From an uncultured Pseudomonadota bacterium (GTDB lineage Bacteria; Pseudomonadota; Gammaproteobacteria; Burkholderiales; Methylophilaceae): 34,776 nt of DNA. Shown one piece after another: positions 18,434-26,917 of this stretch; the first letter of the stretch is position 1; the number at the start of each line of letters is the position of its first letter. The DNA lies in NCBI GenBank assembly GCA_903846555.1, contig CAINBI010000034.1, positions 1 through 34,776 on the forward strand, read 5' to 3'. The translations under genes were made by a program, and so were the position numbers. Below the pieces are notes generated by a model. The model did not search any database, was not told where the DNA came from, and worked only from the letters and a program-made list of their open reading frames with translations.

Positions 18434-21400
18434 TTAAAACTTATTCAAAACTACGGCTTTTGGCGGCATTTTAACCCTAAACCAAGCGGCATATAAGGCT
18501 GGCAAAAACAGCACCGTGAGCAAGGTTGCTACGGCTAAACCACCCATAATAGCCACAGCCATCGGGCCAAAGAATACGCTTCTAGTCAACGGTATCATGG
18601 CTAATATTGCGGCAGCGGCGGTTAATACAATAGGCCTGAAGCGTCGAATGGTGGACTCGATGATGGCTTGCCATTCTGCTAGGCCTGACGCTTTATCCTG
18701 ATCAATCTGATCAACCAATATCACTGAATTCCGCATAATCATGCCAGATAGCGCAATAGTGCCCAGCATGGCGACAAAGCCAAATGGCTTATCAAATAAC
18801 AGTAAAGATACTGTCACGCCAATCAGGCCCAAAGGTGCGGTTAATAGCACTAAAAACACCCGTGAAAAACTTTGTAGCTGAATCATCAGAATGGTCAGCA
18901 CGGCGATTAAAAACAGGGGGAAACCTGCCGCAACCGAAGCTGCGCCTTTAGCCGAAGCCTCAACTGCACCGCCAGTTTCTAAATTCACGCCCATCGGCAA
19001 GTTGGCCTTAATCTGCCTAAGTTGATCTTCAATCTGCTGCGAAACCACAGGCGCTTGCATGTTGCCTTGTAAATTGGCGCGCACGGTAATAGATGGTTCA
19101 CGATTACGCCGCCAAATGACGCCTTCTTCAAAGTCGGAACTAATCGTCGCAATTTGCGACAAGGGCACGCCAGTCCCTATTGGCAGGTTAATCATCAAGT
19201 CTGGCAAGCGTGACAATCGGCTACGCTCAATTTCCGAGCTACGCACCACTAAATCAATGCGTTCATTACCTTCTCTAAACTCGGTAATATAAAGCTCTTG
19301 CATTGCGCCATTAAGCACATTGGCGATATCGACCGAACTGACGCCCAGCAACCGCGCCTTGGCTTGATCAACCTTGACATGCACCACTTTACTCGGCTCC
19401 TCCCAGTCCAATTGTACATTCACCAAATTATGATTGGCACGCATGATGTCAGCAATCTGGTGGGAGATTTCACGTATTTGCTGAATATTGGTACCCGACA
19501 CCCTGAACTGCACTGGGAAGCCAACGGGCGGGCCATTTTCTAGCCTTAGCACTGAGCCTCGTAGCGCTGGGAAATCATTTTCAAACAACGTGAGCAAATC
19601 TTTGCGCAAGGCCTCACGGGAGGCTAATGTTTTACTCAAAATCACAAACTGACCAAAACCACGATGCGGCATTTGGATGTCCAGCGGCAGGTAAAAGCGC
19701 GGGCCACCATTGCCGATATAAGCGACAAAGTTCTCTATGCCTTCATTTTTTTTACCATAGCCTTCTTTAGGCTGATATTTAACGTTCCATTCATTCAACC
19801 AATGTTCAAGCTTTTTCACTTGGGCGTCTGTCGCCGCATAAGATGAACCTTCGGCCATGCGTAAATCAATCACTAACTCTAATCTGGTTGAATCGGGAAA
19901 AAACTGTTGTTGCACTTGCCCAAATCCAAGCACAGCCAATACAAATAACGCCAACGTAATCACAATCACGGTTTTACGATAACGCACACAAGCAGTAACG
20001 ATTGTTCGAAACAGCTGGTAAAACTTGGTGTTATAAATGTCGTGATGATGATTATCTGCAAGCTGGTTTGGCTGGAGATTATCACTTAGAAAAAATCGTT
20101 TTTTTAGCCAAAGACTCAGTTTGGAAGGTTGTGGCACCTGCGCATAATTAGGTAATAAATGAAAACCTAAATATGGCACAAATATCACCGCTGCGAACCA
20201 TGAAATCAGCAAAGCAATAGCCGACACTTGAAAAATAGACCGCGTGTATTCGCCCGTAGAAGATGCCGCCGTAGCAATTGGCAAAAAGCCAGCCACCGTA
20301 ACTAATGTGCCAGTCAGCATCGGCATGGCGGTGGATTTATAGGCAAATGAAGCTGCCTTAGCCCTATCCCAGCCCTGCTCCATTTTTGATGACATCATTT
20401 CAACCGCGATAATCGCATCATCCACCAGCAGGCCAAGGGCTAATATCAGTGCGCCTAGCGATATTTTATGCAAGCCAATATTCAACAGATGCATCACTAA
20501 AAACGTGCTGGCTAATACGACGGGAATCGTAATCGCCACAACAATGCCGCTACGCAAACCTAATGAAATTAGGCTGACACCCAGCACAATCACTAATGCC
20601 TCAACCAACGAATCGACAAAATCATTGACGGAATTCGCCACGATTTTGGGTTGCGAAGTGACTGTTTCCAGCGCCAAACCTAGCGTTAACTGCTGCTTAA
20701 TCTTGGCTGTAGCTTTATCCAGCGCATGGCCTAAAGCAATGACATCGCCACCATCATTCATGCTGATGCCTAGCAATAGCGTATCTTTACCTTGGAAACG
20801 CACACGGTCGTGTGGCGGGTCTTCATAGCCACGATAAATCCGCGCTACATCGCCTAAACGGAAATCCTGATTGTTTGCACGTAAGCGCAAATCACGTAAA
20901 TCTTCTAACTTTGTATAACGGCCTGATACCGCAACACGGATACGCTCTGCGGCAGAATCAAAAGTACCGCTTCGTATCACGGCATTTTGTGCTTGCAGAA
21001 TATCAATCAAAATACCAGTATTAATGCCTAGAGTCACCAACTTGGCATTACTAAGTTCAATAAAAATACGCTGTTTTTGTTCGCCAAAAAACTCAACTTT
21101 GGCGACATCTTTTACTTTTAATAAATCTGTTCTTATTAACTCAGCTTGTTTTTTTAGCGCGGCAAAATCAAAACCATCTCCGCTTAATGCATACATGGTG
21201 CCGTACACATCGCTAAATTCATCATTAAAAGTTAGACTTTCAACGCCTTGCGGCAAGGTGTTGCGAATGTCACCGATTTTTTTGCGTACCTGATACCAGA
21301 CTTCTGGAATATCTTTTGATAAAGTATCATCTTTGGCGACAATAAAAATCATCGACTCACCCGGTCGCGAATAGCCACTGGAATAATCTAGGTGCGGCAC

Positions 21401-21703
21401 TTCCTGAATTTTCTTTTCCAGTTTATCGGTTACTTGCTGCTCAACTTCTTGCGCGCTGGCGCCTGGCCAAGAGCTGCGCACTAGCATCACCTTAAAGGTA
21501 AAGGGCGGGTCTTCCGATTGACCAAGCTTAGTGTAGGCAATCAATCCAGCGATAGTGAGTACCAACATCAAATACAGCACTAAAGCTTGATGTTTTAACG
21601 CCCAATCAGACAGATTGAAACGTGAGTTTGCTGTTGGTACTTGCTGGGCATGGTCGGCAGACGGCTTGGTAATATCTTTTAATTCGCTGTTTAACTCGCT
21701 CAT
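18434..21703 (-). CDS. RND efflux pump inner-membrane subunit
   Basis: Proton-driven HAE1/AcrB-type transporter, 1089 residues, with the classic layout: TM1 at about 40-57, a first periplasmic loop, TM2-6, a second loop from about 600, and the last six TMs near the C-terminus. The proton-relay pair is D428-D429 in LGLLVDDAIIAVEMM. The early block LGQSEDPPFTFK and RSSWPGASAQEVEQQVTDKLE resembles the TriC/MexK branch of RND pumps rather than AcrB itself. It is longer than usual because of a 30-residue cytoplasmic N-terminus and a polar insertion with HHH near residue 570. Its ATG overlaps the adaptor stop by 4 bp (ATGA), so the two are translationally coupled. Substrates are probably organic toxicants but not deducible. 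Confidence 0.93.
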   Translation of the reverse strand: MSELNSELKDITKPSADHAQQVPTANSRFNLSDWALKHQALVLYLMLVLTIAGLIAYTKLGQSEDPPFTFKVMLVRSSWPGASAQEVEQQVTDKLEKKIQEVPHLDYSSGYSRPGESMIFIVAKDDTLSKDIPEVWYQVRKKIGDIRNTLPQGVESLTFNDEFSDVYGTMYALSGDGFDFAALKKQAELIRTDLLKVKDVAKVEFFGEQKQRIFIELSNAKLVTLGINTGILIDILQAQNAVIRSGTFDSAAERIRVAVSGRYTKLEDLRDLRLRANNQDFRLGDVARIYRGYEDPPHDRVRFQGKDTLLLGISMNDGGDVIALGHALDKATAKIKQQLTLGLALETVTSQPKIVANSVNDFVDSLVEALVIVLGVSLISLGLRSGIVVAITIPVVLASTFLVMHLLNIGLHKISLGALILALGLLVDDAIIAVEMMSSKMEQGWDRAKAASFAYKSTAMPMLTGTLVTVAGFLPIATAASSTGEYTRSIFQVSAIALLISWFAAVIFVPYLGFHLLPNYAQVPQPSKLSLWLKKRFFLSDNLQPNQLADNHHHDIYNTKFYQLFRTIVTACVRYRKTVIVITLALFVLAVLGFGQVQQQFFPDSTRLELVIDLRMAEGSSYAATDAQVKKLEHWLNEWNVKYQPKEGYGKKNEGIENFVAYIGNGGPRFYLPLDIQMPHRGFGQFVILSKTLASREALRKDLLTLFENDFPALRGSVLRLENGPPVGFPVQFRVSGTNIQQIREISHQIADIMRANHNLVNVQLDWEEPSKVVHVKVDQAKARLLGVSSVDIANVLNGAMQELYITEFREGNERIDLVVRSSEIERSRLSRLPDLMINLPIGTGVPLSQIATISSDFEEGVIWRRNREPSITVRANLQGNMQAPVVSQQIEDQLRQIKANLPMGVNLETGGAVEASAKGAASVAAGFPLFLIAVLTILMIQLQSFSRVFLVLLTAPLGLIGVTVSLLLFDKPFGFVAMLGTIALSGMIMRNSVILVDQIDQDKASGLAEWQAIIESTIRRFRPIVLTAAAAILAMIPLTRSVFFGPMAVAIMGGLAVATLLTVLFLPALYAAWFRVKMPPKAVVLNKF

Positions 21704-22830
21704 GGCTGGGCATCAAGTATAGGTTTATCTTCAAATATAGGCTTCACGGTCTGATCTTTAATCAAGGTATGCACGCCGGCAATGGCGATTCTTTCACCCG
21801 CTTGTAGGCCGCTAGTAACCAATACGCCATCTTCTCTAAATTGGCCAGCCACCACTTCACGCGGTTGCGCTTTATTATTTGCATCGATTACCCACACCAT
21901 TTTTTTACCATTCAGCGCAGTAAGTGCGCTGTTAGGGATTAGCAGCTCCGTCTCAGGCAATTCACTTTTCTGGTCTGATGATTGCGCCAACGGTTGGGGC
22001 GCTAGCGGATTAAACTTCACTCCGGCAGTCATGCCTAAGCGTACGGCTTCATCGGCGTTTTTAATACTCACGCGTACATTAAAAGTACGGGTGGCCGAAT
22101 CTGCAGCTGGCGCAACTTCACGCACCACGCCAACATAAGATTTCTGCTGATATGCCCACATTTTTACCACCGCAGCAGCATTCAACTTAACCTCGGCCAT
22201 GCGTGACTCTGGTACGGCAACCAGCACCTCAAACTCTTTGGTATCAGCGATTTTTGCAATCGCTTCCCCTGCTTTAATAACCTGCCCAGGCTCGGCGCGT
22301 ATCATGGTCACCACGCCATCGCGGTCTGCGGTTAAGTTGGTGTATTGTGTTTGGTTGGCCGACACATTGGCCTGCGCTTTTATCTGCGCCAAGCGTGCAT
22401 TCGCGGTTTTAAGTTCGGCTTCACGAATATCCAAGGCCGAAGCAGAAATGAATTTTTTAGCAAACAATTGGCGTTGGCGCTCTACTTCAGATGCGGTCAA
22501 TTCATAAGTTGCTACCGCAGCCCGCACATCAGCCGATGCAGCTGATGCACTTAAATGTGCATCAGTCGCATCTAATCTAGCGATGACTTGACCTTTCTTA
22601 ACCAGCGCGCCTACATCCACATTGCGAGCAATCACTTTACCGTCGATTCTAAAGCTCTGGCTTGATTCATATCTAGGCCGCACCTCACCAACTAACACCA
22701 TCGCGTTGCTGATAGCCGTTGCCCCAACCACCATCACTAAAGCTGGACGAGGTGGCGCTAGCGGGGGTAGTGGCTTGTCACAAGCAGTAAGTAAGAAAAA
22801 TATTATTAAGCCTAAGTATTTAATACTCAT
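21700..22830 (-). CDS. RND efflux periplasmic adaptor lipoprotein
   Basis: Membrane fusion protein that links the RND pump to the TolC channel. 376 residues. The N-terminus is a lipoprotein signal with lipobox LLTAC (acylated Cys at 17), anchoring the protein to the inner membrane. Halves of a lipoyl/barrel domain lie at about 60-85 (GKVIARNVDVGALVKKGQ) and 165-200 (DGVVTMIRAEPGQVIKAGE), separated by an alpha-hairpin rich in Ala/Glu/Gln. The C-terminal membrane-proximal domain includes LIPNSALTALNGKKMVWV. It is the first pump gene, 32 bp after tetR and overlapping the pump gene by 4 bp. Confidence 0.92.
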   Translation of the reverse strand: MSIKYLGLIIFFLLTACDKPLPPLAPPRPALVMVVGATAISNAMVLVGEVRPRYESSQSFRIDGKVIARNVDVGALVKKGQVIARLDATDAHLSASAASADVRAAVATYELTASEVERQRQLFAKKFISASALDIREAELKTANARLAQIKAQANVSANQTQYTNLTADRDGVVTMIRAEPGQVIKAGEAIAKIADTKEFEVLVAVPESRMAEVKLNAAAVVKMWAYQQKSYVGVVREVAPAADSATRTFNVRVSIKNADEAVRLGMTAGVKFNPLAPQPLAQSSDQKSELPETELLIPNSALTALNGKKMVWVIDANNKAQPREVVAGQFREDGVLVTSGLQAGERIAIAGVHTLIKDQTVKPIFEDKPILDAQP

Positions 22831-22862
22831 TTTAAAACCCCATACACCTTAAAATCAGTCAG

Positions 22863-23516
22863 TTAATTGATACTCGCGTGGAGATTTTCTGGTAGCTTGA
22901 GTAGGCCAGTCATAACGGCACTTTGCATCATACTGATGCGCGCTTCAACATCCATCCAATGGATCCACGTTTCCTTGCCTAATGCAATTTCTAGCGAACA
23001 TACGCCATGTGTACTCGCCCATAAAGTTTGGGCAATTAACTCATAATTAGTCATTTCTGGTTTGAACAGCCCAGCATCAAAAGCATCTTTCACCACCAGT
23101 TTTAATTGTGCATAAGCATCTTGCTCAGTATTGCCTTGCTGAATACTAGTAAGCTCTATATTACAAGGCGTACGCGGCGTCATAAACATCAGACGATAAT
23201 GGTTAGGATTTTGCAGGGCAAACATAGCGTAACCATGACTCAGCGCCTTGATGCGTGCGATTAAATCAGGCAACTGCATCACATTGCGCATGCCACTTGC
23301 GAGCTTTAAAAAATCTTCATCGCACACGGCTTGCAATATAGCCTCTTTATCAGCAAAATGATTGTACAAAGTGGTGGCTGAGTAATTGATTTTTTTAGCA
23401 ATTTCACGCATAGAGACAGCATCAATGCCTCGCGTTACAAATAAATCGCGGGCAGCATCAATAATCAATGTGCGTAATTGCTGACGTTCAATGTCTGTTT
23501 TTGGTTTTGGTGGCAT
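22863..23516 (-). CDS. TetR-family repressor
   Basis: 217-residue transcription factor. The N-terminal helix-turn-helix spans about 15-60 (IIDAARDLFVTRGIDAVSMREIAKKINYSATTLYNHFADKEA as a whole). The C-terminal ligand domain ends with LWASTHGVCSLEI, the WHG-type C-terminal domain of TetR regulators. It sits between the flavoprotein and the pump genes (23 and 32 bp gaps), so it probably controls the block and itself. The tandem palindrome at 24162-24188 is its best candidate operator. A TATAAT at 23525-23530 on the minus strand, just before its start, may be an internal promoter, although no good -35 accompanies it. Confidence 0.9.
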   Translation of the reverse strand: MPPKPKTDIERQQLRTLIIDAARDLFVTRGIDAVSMREIAKKINYSATTLYNHFADKEAILQAVCDEDFLKLASGMRNVMQLPDLIARIKALSHGYAMFALQNPNHYRLMFMTPRTPCNIELTSIQQGNTEQDAYAQLKLVVKDAFDAGLFKPEMTNYELIAQTLWASTHGVCSLEIALGKETWIHWMDVEARISMMQSAVMTGLLKLPENLHASIN

Positions 23517-23539
23517 GGTGACTTATATTATAAATGTGA

Positions 23540-24121
23540 CTATGCACAACGACCATACACATTTACTTGAGCAAGCCATTGCTCACGCTTTTGTTTTGTT
23601 GCGCTTATAATCGGCCCAAAGCTCGAAATTTTCACAGGTTTAATACCGCTAAATTCTAAAATTGTGCGTTTCATTTGGTGATGGCCTGGCATATGGTTTA
23701 TCCAGCGGTAATACCACGGCGGACTATCCATAGTTACCAATAAGTGTGCGGAACGCCCTGAAAGTAAGCGATCCCAATTAGCGGAACCTTCTCTATACTT
23801 GTAGGCAAAGCCTGGTAAAAATATTCTATCAATGAACCCTTTAAGCAATGCTGGCATTGCACCCCACCAAATGGGGTAAACAAATACAAGGTGTTGTGCC
23901 CATGATATTGCGGCTTGCGCCGCCAATAAATCAGGCTCTAATTTATGAATATGAAGCATGCCATCGCTATGCAGTATAGGGTCAAAAGTCAACTTTCCCA
24001 ATGAGATCAATTGAACCTCATTGCCTGCCGCTTTAGCGCCTTTTATATAAGATTCGGCTAACGCACTACAAAAACTTTCGCTGATGGAATGTCCTAGTAT
24101 GACGAGGATGCGCTTATTCAT
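23540..24121 (-). CDS. NAD(P)H dehydrogenase (quinone)-like flavodoxin-fold oxidoreductase
   Basis: 193-residue protein of the NQO/MdaB/YwrO flavodoxin-like family, FMN or FAD dependent, which reduces quinones or electrophiles by two electrons. Visible motifs: the flavin phosphate loop ILVILGHSISESFCSAL at 5-21, VFVYPIWWGAMPALLKGFIDRIFLPGFAY at the flavin ring (about 79-107), and the LLVTMDSPPWYYRW loop. A strong AAGGAG ribosome site lies 8 nt before the ATG. It is the first gene of the tetR-adaptor-pump block, which suggests a detoxification response to quinone-like or aromatic compounds. The operator candidate lies 41-67 nt upstream. Confidence 0.85.
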   Translation of the reverse strand: MNKRILVILGHSISESFCSALAESYIKGAKAAGNEVQLISLGKLTFDPILHSDGMLHIHKLEPDLLAAQAAISWAQHLVFVYPIWWGAMPALLKGFIDRIFLPGFAYKYREGSANWDRLLSGRSAHLLVTMDSPPWYYRWINHMPGHHQMKRTILEFSGIKPVKISSFGPIISATKQKREQWLAQVNVYGRCA

Positions 24122-24161
24122 TACTATGACTCCTTAGTAACACCATGATCCAAATAAATTA

Positions 24162-24188
24162 TTAACGATGTTAATTTAACGACGTTAA
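24162..24188 (-). promoter_or_regulatory. Tandem palindromic operator candidate in the flavoprotein-tetR-pump promoter
   Basis: Two 13-bp palindromes, TTAACGATGTTAA (24162-24174) and TTAACGACGTTAA (24176-24188), are separated by a single T and differ in one base. On the minus strand a -35-like TTTACA (24198-24203 region) stands 17 nt from TAAATT, so the operators would cover the promoter spacer and the -10. This is the layout expected of a TetR-type repressor site; TetR is encoded two genes downstream. Confidence 0.65.
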
Positions 24189-24281
24189 TACTACATGTAA
24201 AGCTATCTTGCATGATATTTATATTGAAATTGGTGTTTAAATTAAGCTGACAGCTTAAAATAGAAGGGAGTTTAACACTTA

Positions 24282-24704
24282 CTATTTTTTGGCGATGATG
24301 ATTAAACCCAGCACAATAAATGCAGCGCCAAATACCGTACGCAAGGTAATCAATTCTTTTAGGAGCACCCACGCTAGGATGATGGCAATAACCACACTGC
24401 CTTTATCAACTAGCGCGACAGTAGCCACATCGCCCATTTTTAGTGCTTTGTAATAAAAAATCCAAGAACCTGCGGTGGTAATCGCCGACAGCGCCAGCCA
24501 GATATAATTCACTTTTTGCAGTGATTTTATCTCAACAGGATCTACTGCAATTGCGGCAAATATCAGCACCAATATGCAAACAAAAATGGTCCTTACAGTT
24601 AAGCCTAATTCGGCTGAAATGCCTGCCAGACCTTGTTTAGCAACCACGGAGGTAAAGCCCGCAAAACACATCGAGATAAAAGCGTATAAAACCCAGCGTT
24701 CCAT
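24282..24704 (-). CDS. EamA-type small multidrug/metabolite transporter (single domain)
   Basis: 140-residue inner-membrane protein with about five hydrophobic helices and one EamA (DMT superfamily) domain: it starts WVLYAFISMCFAGFTSVVAKQG and ends GAAFIVLGLIIIAKK, with the typical YYKALKMGDVATVALVDKGS re-entrant block. Most EamA transporters have two such domains, so this half-size form must dimerise. The start is the ATG at 24704 with GGGAG 7 nt upstream; a TTG one codon earlier is not needed. The substrate is unknown. It has its own leader and is separated from the downstream flavoprotein gene by 160 bp holding the operator, so it is probably not part of that operon. Confidence 0.8.
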   Translation of the reverse strand: MERWVLYAFISMCFAGFTSVVAKQGLAGISAELGLTVRTIFVCILVLIFAAIAVDPVEIKSLQKVNYIWLALSAITTAGSWIFYYKALKMGDVATVALVDKGSVVIAIILAWVLLKELITLRTVFGAAFIVLGLIIIAKK

Positions 24705-24707
24705 CAA

Positions 24708-24799
24708 TATACTCCCAAACTAATGTTCAGAATTAATGTGCTGCTCTTTCGCTCAGCACTTGTCGGGAAAAAACAAAATGCAAAAAATAATGATTAATA
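24708..24799. other. EamA upstream leader
   Basis: Contains GTGCTG ... CAGCAC (6-bp arms, about 10-nt loop, near 24738-24759) without a T-run. No gene is supported here. Confidence 0.3.
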
Positions 24800-24931
24800 T
24801 TAAGGTAACTGATGCGCCATACGACTCAGCGTAAGTCCGCCTGTAGCAACCAGTTTGTTGCGAAAGTTGCCACCACCTTGCCGAGTGAGCGCGTAATAAT
24901 AATGCCATCTTTTAAAATACAAAAACATCAT
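24800..24931 (-). CDS. Small basic ORF coupled to the end of eptA (tentative)
   Basis: 43 codons. The ATG at 24931 overlaps the eptA stop as ATGA, the usual sign of translational coupling. The product is basic and aromatic (starts MMFLYFKRWHYYYALTRQ, then a Gly-rich turn and NKLVATGGLTLSRMAHQLP). I recognise no family. It could be a real small protein, a trimmed relic of a longer downstream gene, or chance. No ribosome site other than coupling supports it. Confidence 0.3.
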   Translation of the reverse strand: MMFLYFKRWHYYYALTRQGGGNFRNKLVATGGLTLSRMAHQLP

Positions 24932-26631
24932 TTGGATTTTATTGTCGTAACGCATTGCCGAAAAATATCGTGGTCTTGCTTATACTGGTTTGTTTGCACA
25001 CCAAACAAACCCAGCATTGAATGGAAAATATTGTCATGTGAATATGGTTGGTTGTAATGTTTTTTTAAGCACTGCTGATCTAAGCCAAAGCTTGCAGAGT
25101 ATCCGTTCGAAACCCAAGCAATCATCGGAACGTGCCGTTGCTCATCTGGCGAAAGCGCATAAGGCAAACCGTGAAGATAGAGGCCATTTTCCCCCAGAGA
25201 CTCGCCGTGATCTGAGGCATATAACATCACGGCATTATATTCGCCAGACACACCTTTCAGAAACCCAATCGTTTGGTGCAAAAAGTGGTCTGTATACAAA
25301 ATAGAGTTGTCATAGGCATTGAGTAAAGTTTCTTTCTGGCAATTTTGCGGCGCACCGTCCGTGCATTCTGGCGTAAATCTGCGGAACGCTTCTGGATAGC
25401 GCTTGAAATAAGCGGGGCCATGACTACCTTTCTGATGCAGAACCAGAAAGATATCGCCATTATTTTTCTGCGGGTTTTTCTGTATTGTTTCCTGTAACTT
25501 TTCCTGTAATTGATGAAGCAATATTTCATCAAAACATTCCGCAGTGCTGCATAACTTTGGGTCTGGCAAGTTCGAAACATCCTCAAAACTAGTTCTTTCA
25601 CAAACACCCTTGCAGCCAGAATTGTTATCTCGCCACAGTACATTCACCCCAGAATGTGACAAGACATCCAATAAATTTTCATACTGACCCGCATCACTGG
25701 ACGAATAATCTACCCGATCAAAATGCGAGAACATGCAAGGCACGGATTCAGCGGTTGAAGTGCCACAGGAATAGGTATTATTGAAGCTGATGACATTATC
25801 TCGGCTTAACTCGGGATTAGTTTCACGCGCATAACCATTTAATGAAAAATCTTTTGCTCTAGCGGTTTCGCCGACAACCAACACCACAAGGGTTTTTTTA
25901 CCATCGGCCGCCCTTGCCTGTAGATACTGTGCGCCTTGATGCGCATCCAAGCCTATCGCCTGAACAGGTCCTTTTGCCGTAATAAAATATTGGCTCTTGG
26001 TAAATTTGTAGGCTTCATACAAAGGCGATGTTGGGTTGACGAACAAGCGCAACTCTCTATGCTCTCGCCCAATCAAAACGAAATTCTTGTAATTAGCCCA
26101 AATCAAAAAAGCCGCTAGAAAAGCGGCTACAAGCAATGATAACAACCGAATTAAGGATTCTTTAACAAATGGCCTGTATCGAACCTTCACTAGCCCAATG
26201 ACTAGTGCAGGCAGCAGACCAAATAGCGCAATATGAAACAGCAGCGAAAAACCAATCAGCTCTGAAGCTTCCTTATAATCAGTTTCAACCACATTCTGAA
26301 TCATGCTCTTATCAACGATAACGCCATATTTCGTCTGAAAATAACCAACGCTTGCGGAGAGGATTAACATCAGCATCAGCATAGGCTTCAATATAATTTT
26401 GGCGCTGAAGGTATGAAAAATAACACTGAAAATGCAAGTTAAAATGGCGAATATGCCCAAGCCAAAGGAAACGCCACTCCAAGTTGAGAGGTCAACTAAT
26501 TTTAATAACGCCGTCCAAAAATACTGGTTGTCGACCAGCACGATATAAAGAGCACAAAACCACAGTAGCGCTGGGGCTGAAATATTTAAATTGATGTCAC
26601 TGACACCAATCCCGCGAATAAAACGTTTCAT
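24928..26631 (-). CDS. eptA: Lipid A phosphoethanolamine transferase
   Basis: Inner-membrane enzyme that moves phosphoethanolamine from phosphatidylethanolamine to lipid A phosphates, lowering surface charge and polymyxin binding. 567 residues: five N-terminal membrane helices (within 1-180), then a periplasmic sulfatase-fold domain. Metal-site Glu is E255 in VVGETARA. The nucleophile Thr is T291 in the SCGTSTAESVPCMFS motif. The C-terminal SDHGESLGENGLYLHG carries the second metal Asp/His set. Several Cys pairs typical of EptA/MCR enzymes are present. GGAAGG lies 5 nt before the ATG. MCR proteins belong to the same family; chromosomal context makes this the resident enzyme. An inverted repeat 95-115 nt upstream is a possible operator. 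Confidence 0.95.
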   Translation of the reverse strand: MKRFIRGIGVSDINLNISAPALLWFCALYIVLVDNQYFWTALLKLVDLSTWSGVSFGLGIFAILTCIFSVIFHTFSAKIILKPMLMLMLILSASVGYFQTKYGVIVDKSMIQNVVETDYKEASELIGFSLLFHIALFGLLPALVIGLVKVRYRPFVKESLIRLLSLLVAAFLAAFLIWANYKNFVLIGREHRELRLFVNPTSPLYEAYKFTKSQYFITAKGPVQAIGLDAHQGAQYLQARAADGKKTLVVLVVGETARAKDFSLNGYARETNPELSRDNVISFNNTYSCGTSTAESVPCMFSHFDRVDYSSSDAGQYENLLDVLSHSGVNVLWRDNNSGCKGVCERTSFEDVSNLPDPKLCSTAECFDEILLHQLQEKLQETIQKNPQKNNGDIFLVLHQKGSHGPAYFKRYPEAFRRFTPECTDGAPQNCQKETLLNAYDNSILYTDHFLHQTIGFLKGVSGEYNAVMLYASDHGESLGENGLYLHGLPYALSPDEQRHVPMIAWVSNGYSASFGLDQQCLKKHYNQPYSHDNIFHSMLGLFGVQTNQYKQDHDIFRQCVTTIKSK

Positions 26632-26725
26632 TTCAACCTTCCAAATTGCTTCTTGATTAAAGGCGCTACAGCTAGACCTAGATTAGGCGAGAGAAAGGAG
26701 ATAAAGGCCAAGCCCTTCTAGTGAG

Positions 26726-26746
26726 AACGTTAATCTAAATAACGTT
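26726..26746 (-). promoter_or_regulatory. Inverted repeat upstream of eptA
   Basis: AACGTTA (26726-26732) and TAACGTT (26740-26746) are perfect inverted arms around 7 nt. Because AACGTT is itself a palindrome, AACGTTA also recurs as a direct repeat at 26741-26747 with a 15-bp period. It lies about 95 nt before the eptA ATG. It does not fit the PmrA box (two CTTAAT-like hexamers 11 bp apart). A regulator site is possible. Confidence 0.4.
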
Positions 26747-26770
26747 AGAATCAAAGACCTTAGTGATGCA

Positions 26771-26917
26771 TTACAAATACAACACCACTGGAAACACACT
26801 TAGCGCTAACACAAATATAACCCACTCCATGCCCCATCGCTCTAAATGCCCAGTAAAATGAAAAAACAACGCCACAATCGCAAATACGTAGTAGAGCAAA
26901 TAAATCATCAATGCCAT
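26771..26917 (-). CDS. Small two-helix membrane protein (48 aa)
   Basis: A 48-codon frame from the ATG at 26917 to the TAA at 26771 encodes two hydrophobic stretches, MALMIYLLYYVFAIVALFF and WVIFVLALSVFPVVLYL, joined by the polar turn HFTGHLERWGME: a typical bitopic hairpin. Codon use resembles neighbouring genes. It lies 139 bp before eptA on the same strand and may be its leader gene or independent. There is no strong ribosome site (GAATTGG about 8 nt before ATG); M4 is an alternative start. The family is not recognised. Confidence 0.5.
   Translation of the reverse strand: MALMIYLLYYVFAIVALFFHFTGHLERWGMEWVIFVLALSVFPVVLYL

Noticed and set aside
24124-24372. Minus-strand frame of 82 codons across the EamA end and the operator
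   Set aside because: Out of frame with EamA and would place the tandem palindrome inside coding sequence; no motif.
24812-25057. Plus-strand frame of 81 codons
   Set aside because: Overlaps the 3' end of eptA in antisense and has no recognisable domain or ribosome site.
26726-26747. PmrA box for eptA
   Set aside because: Repeat period and sequence do not fit two CTTAAT-like hexamers 11 bp apart.
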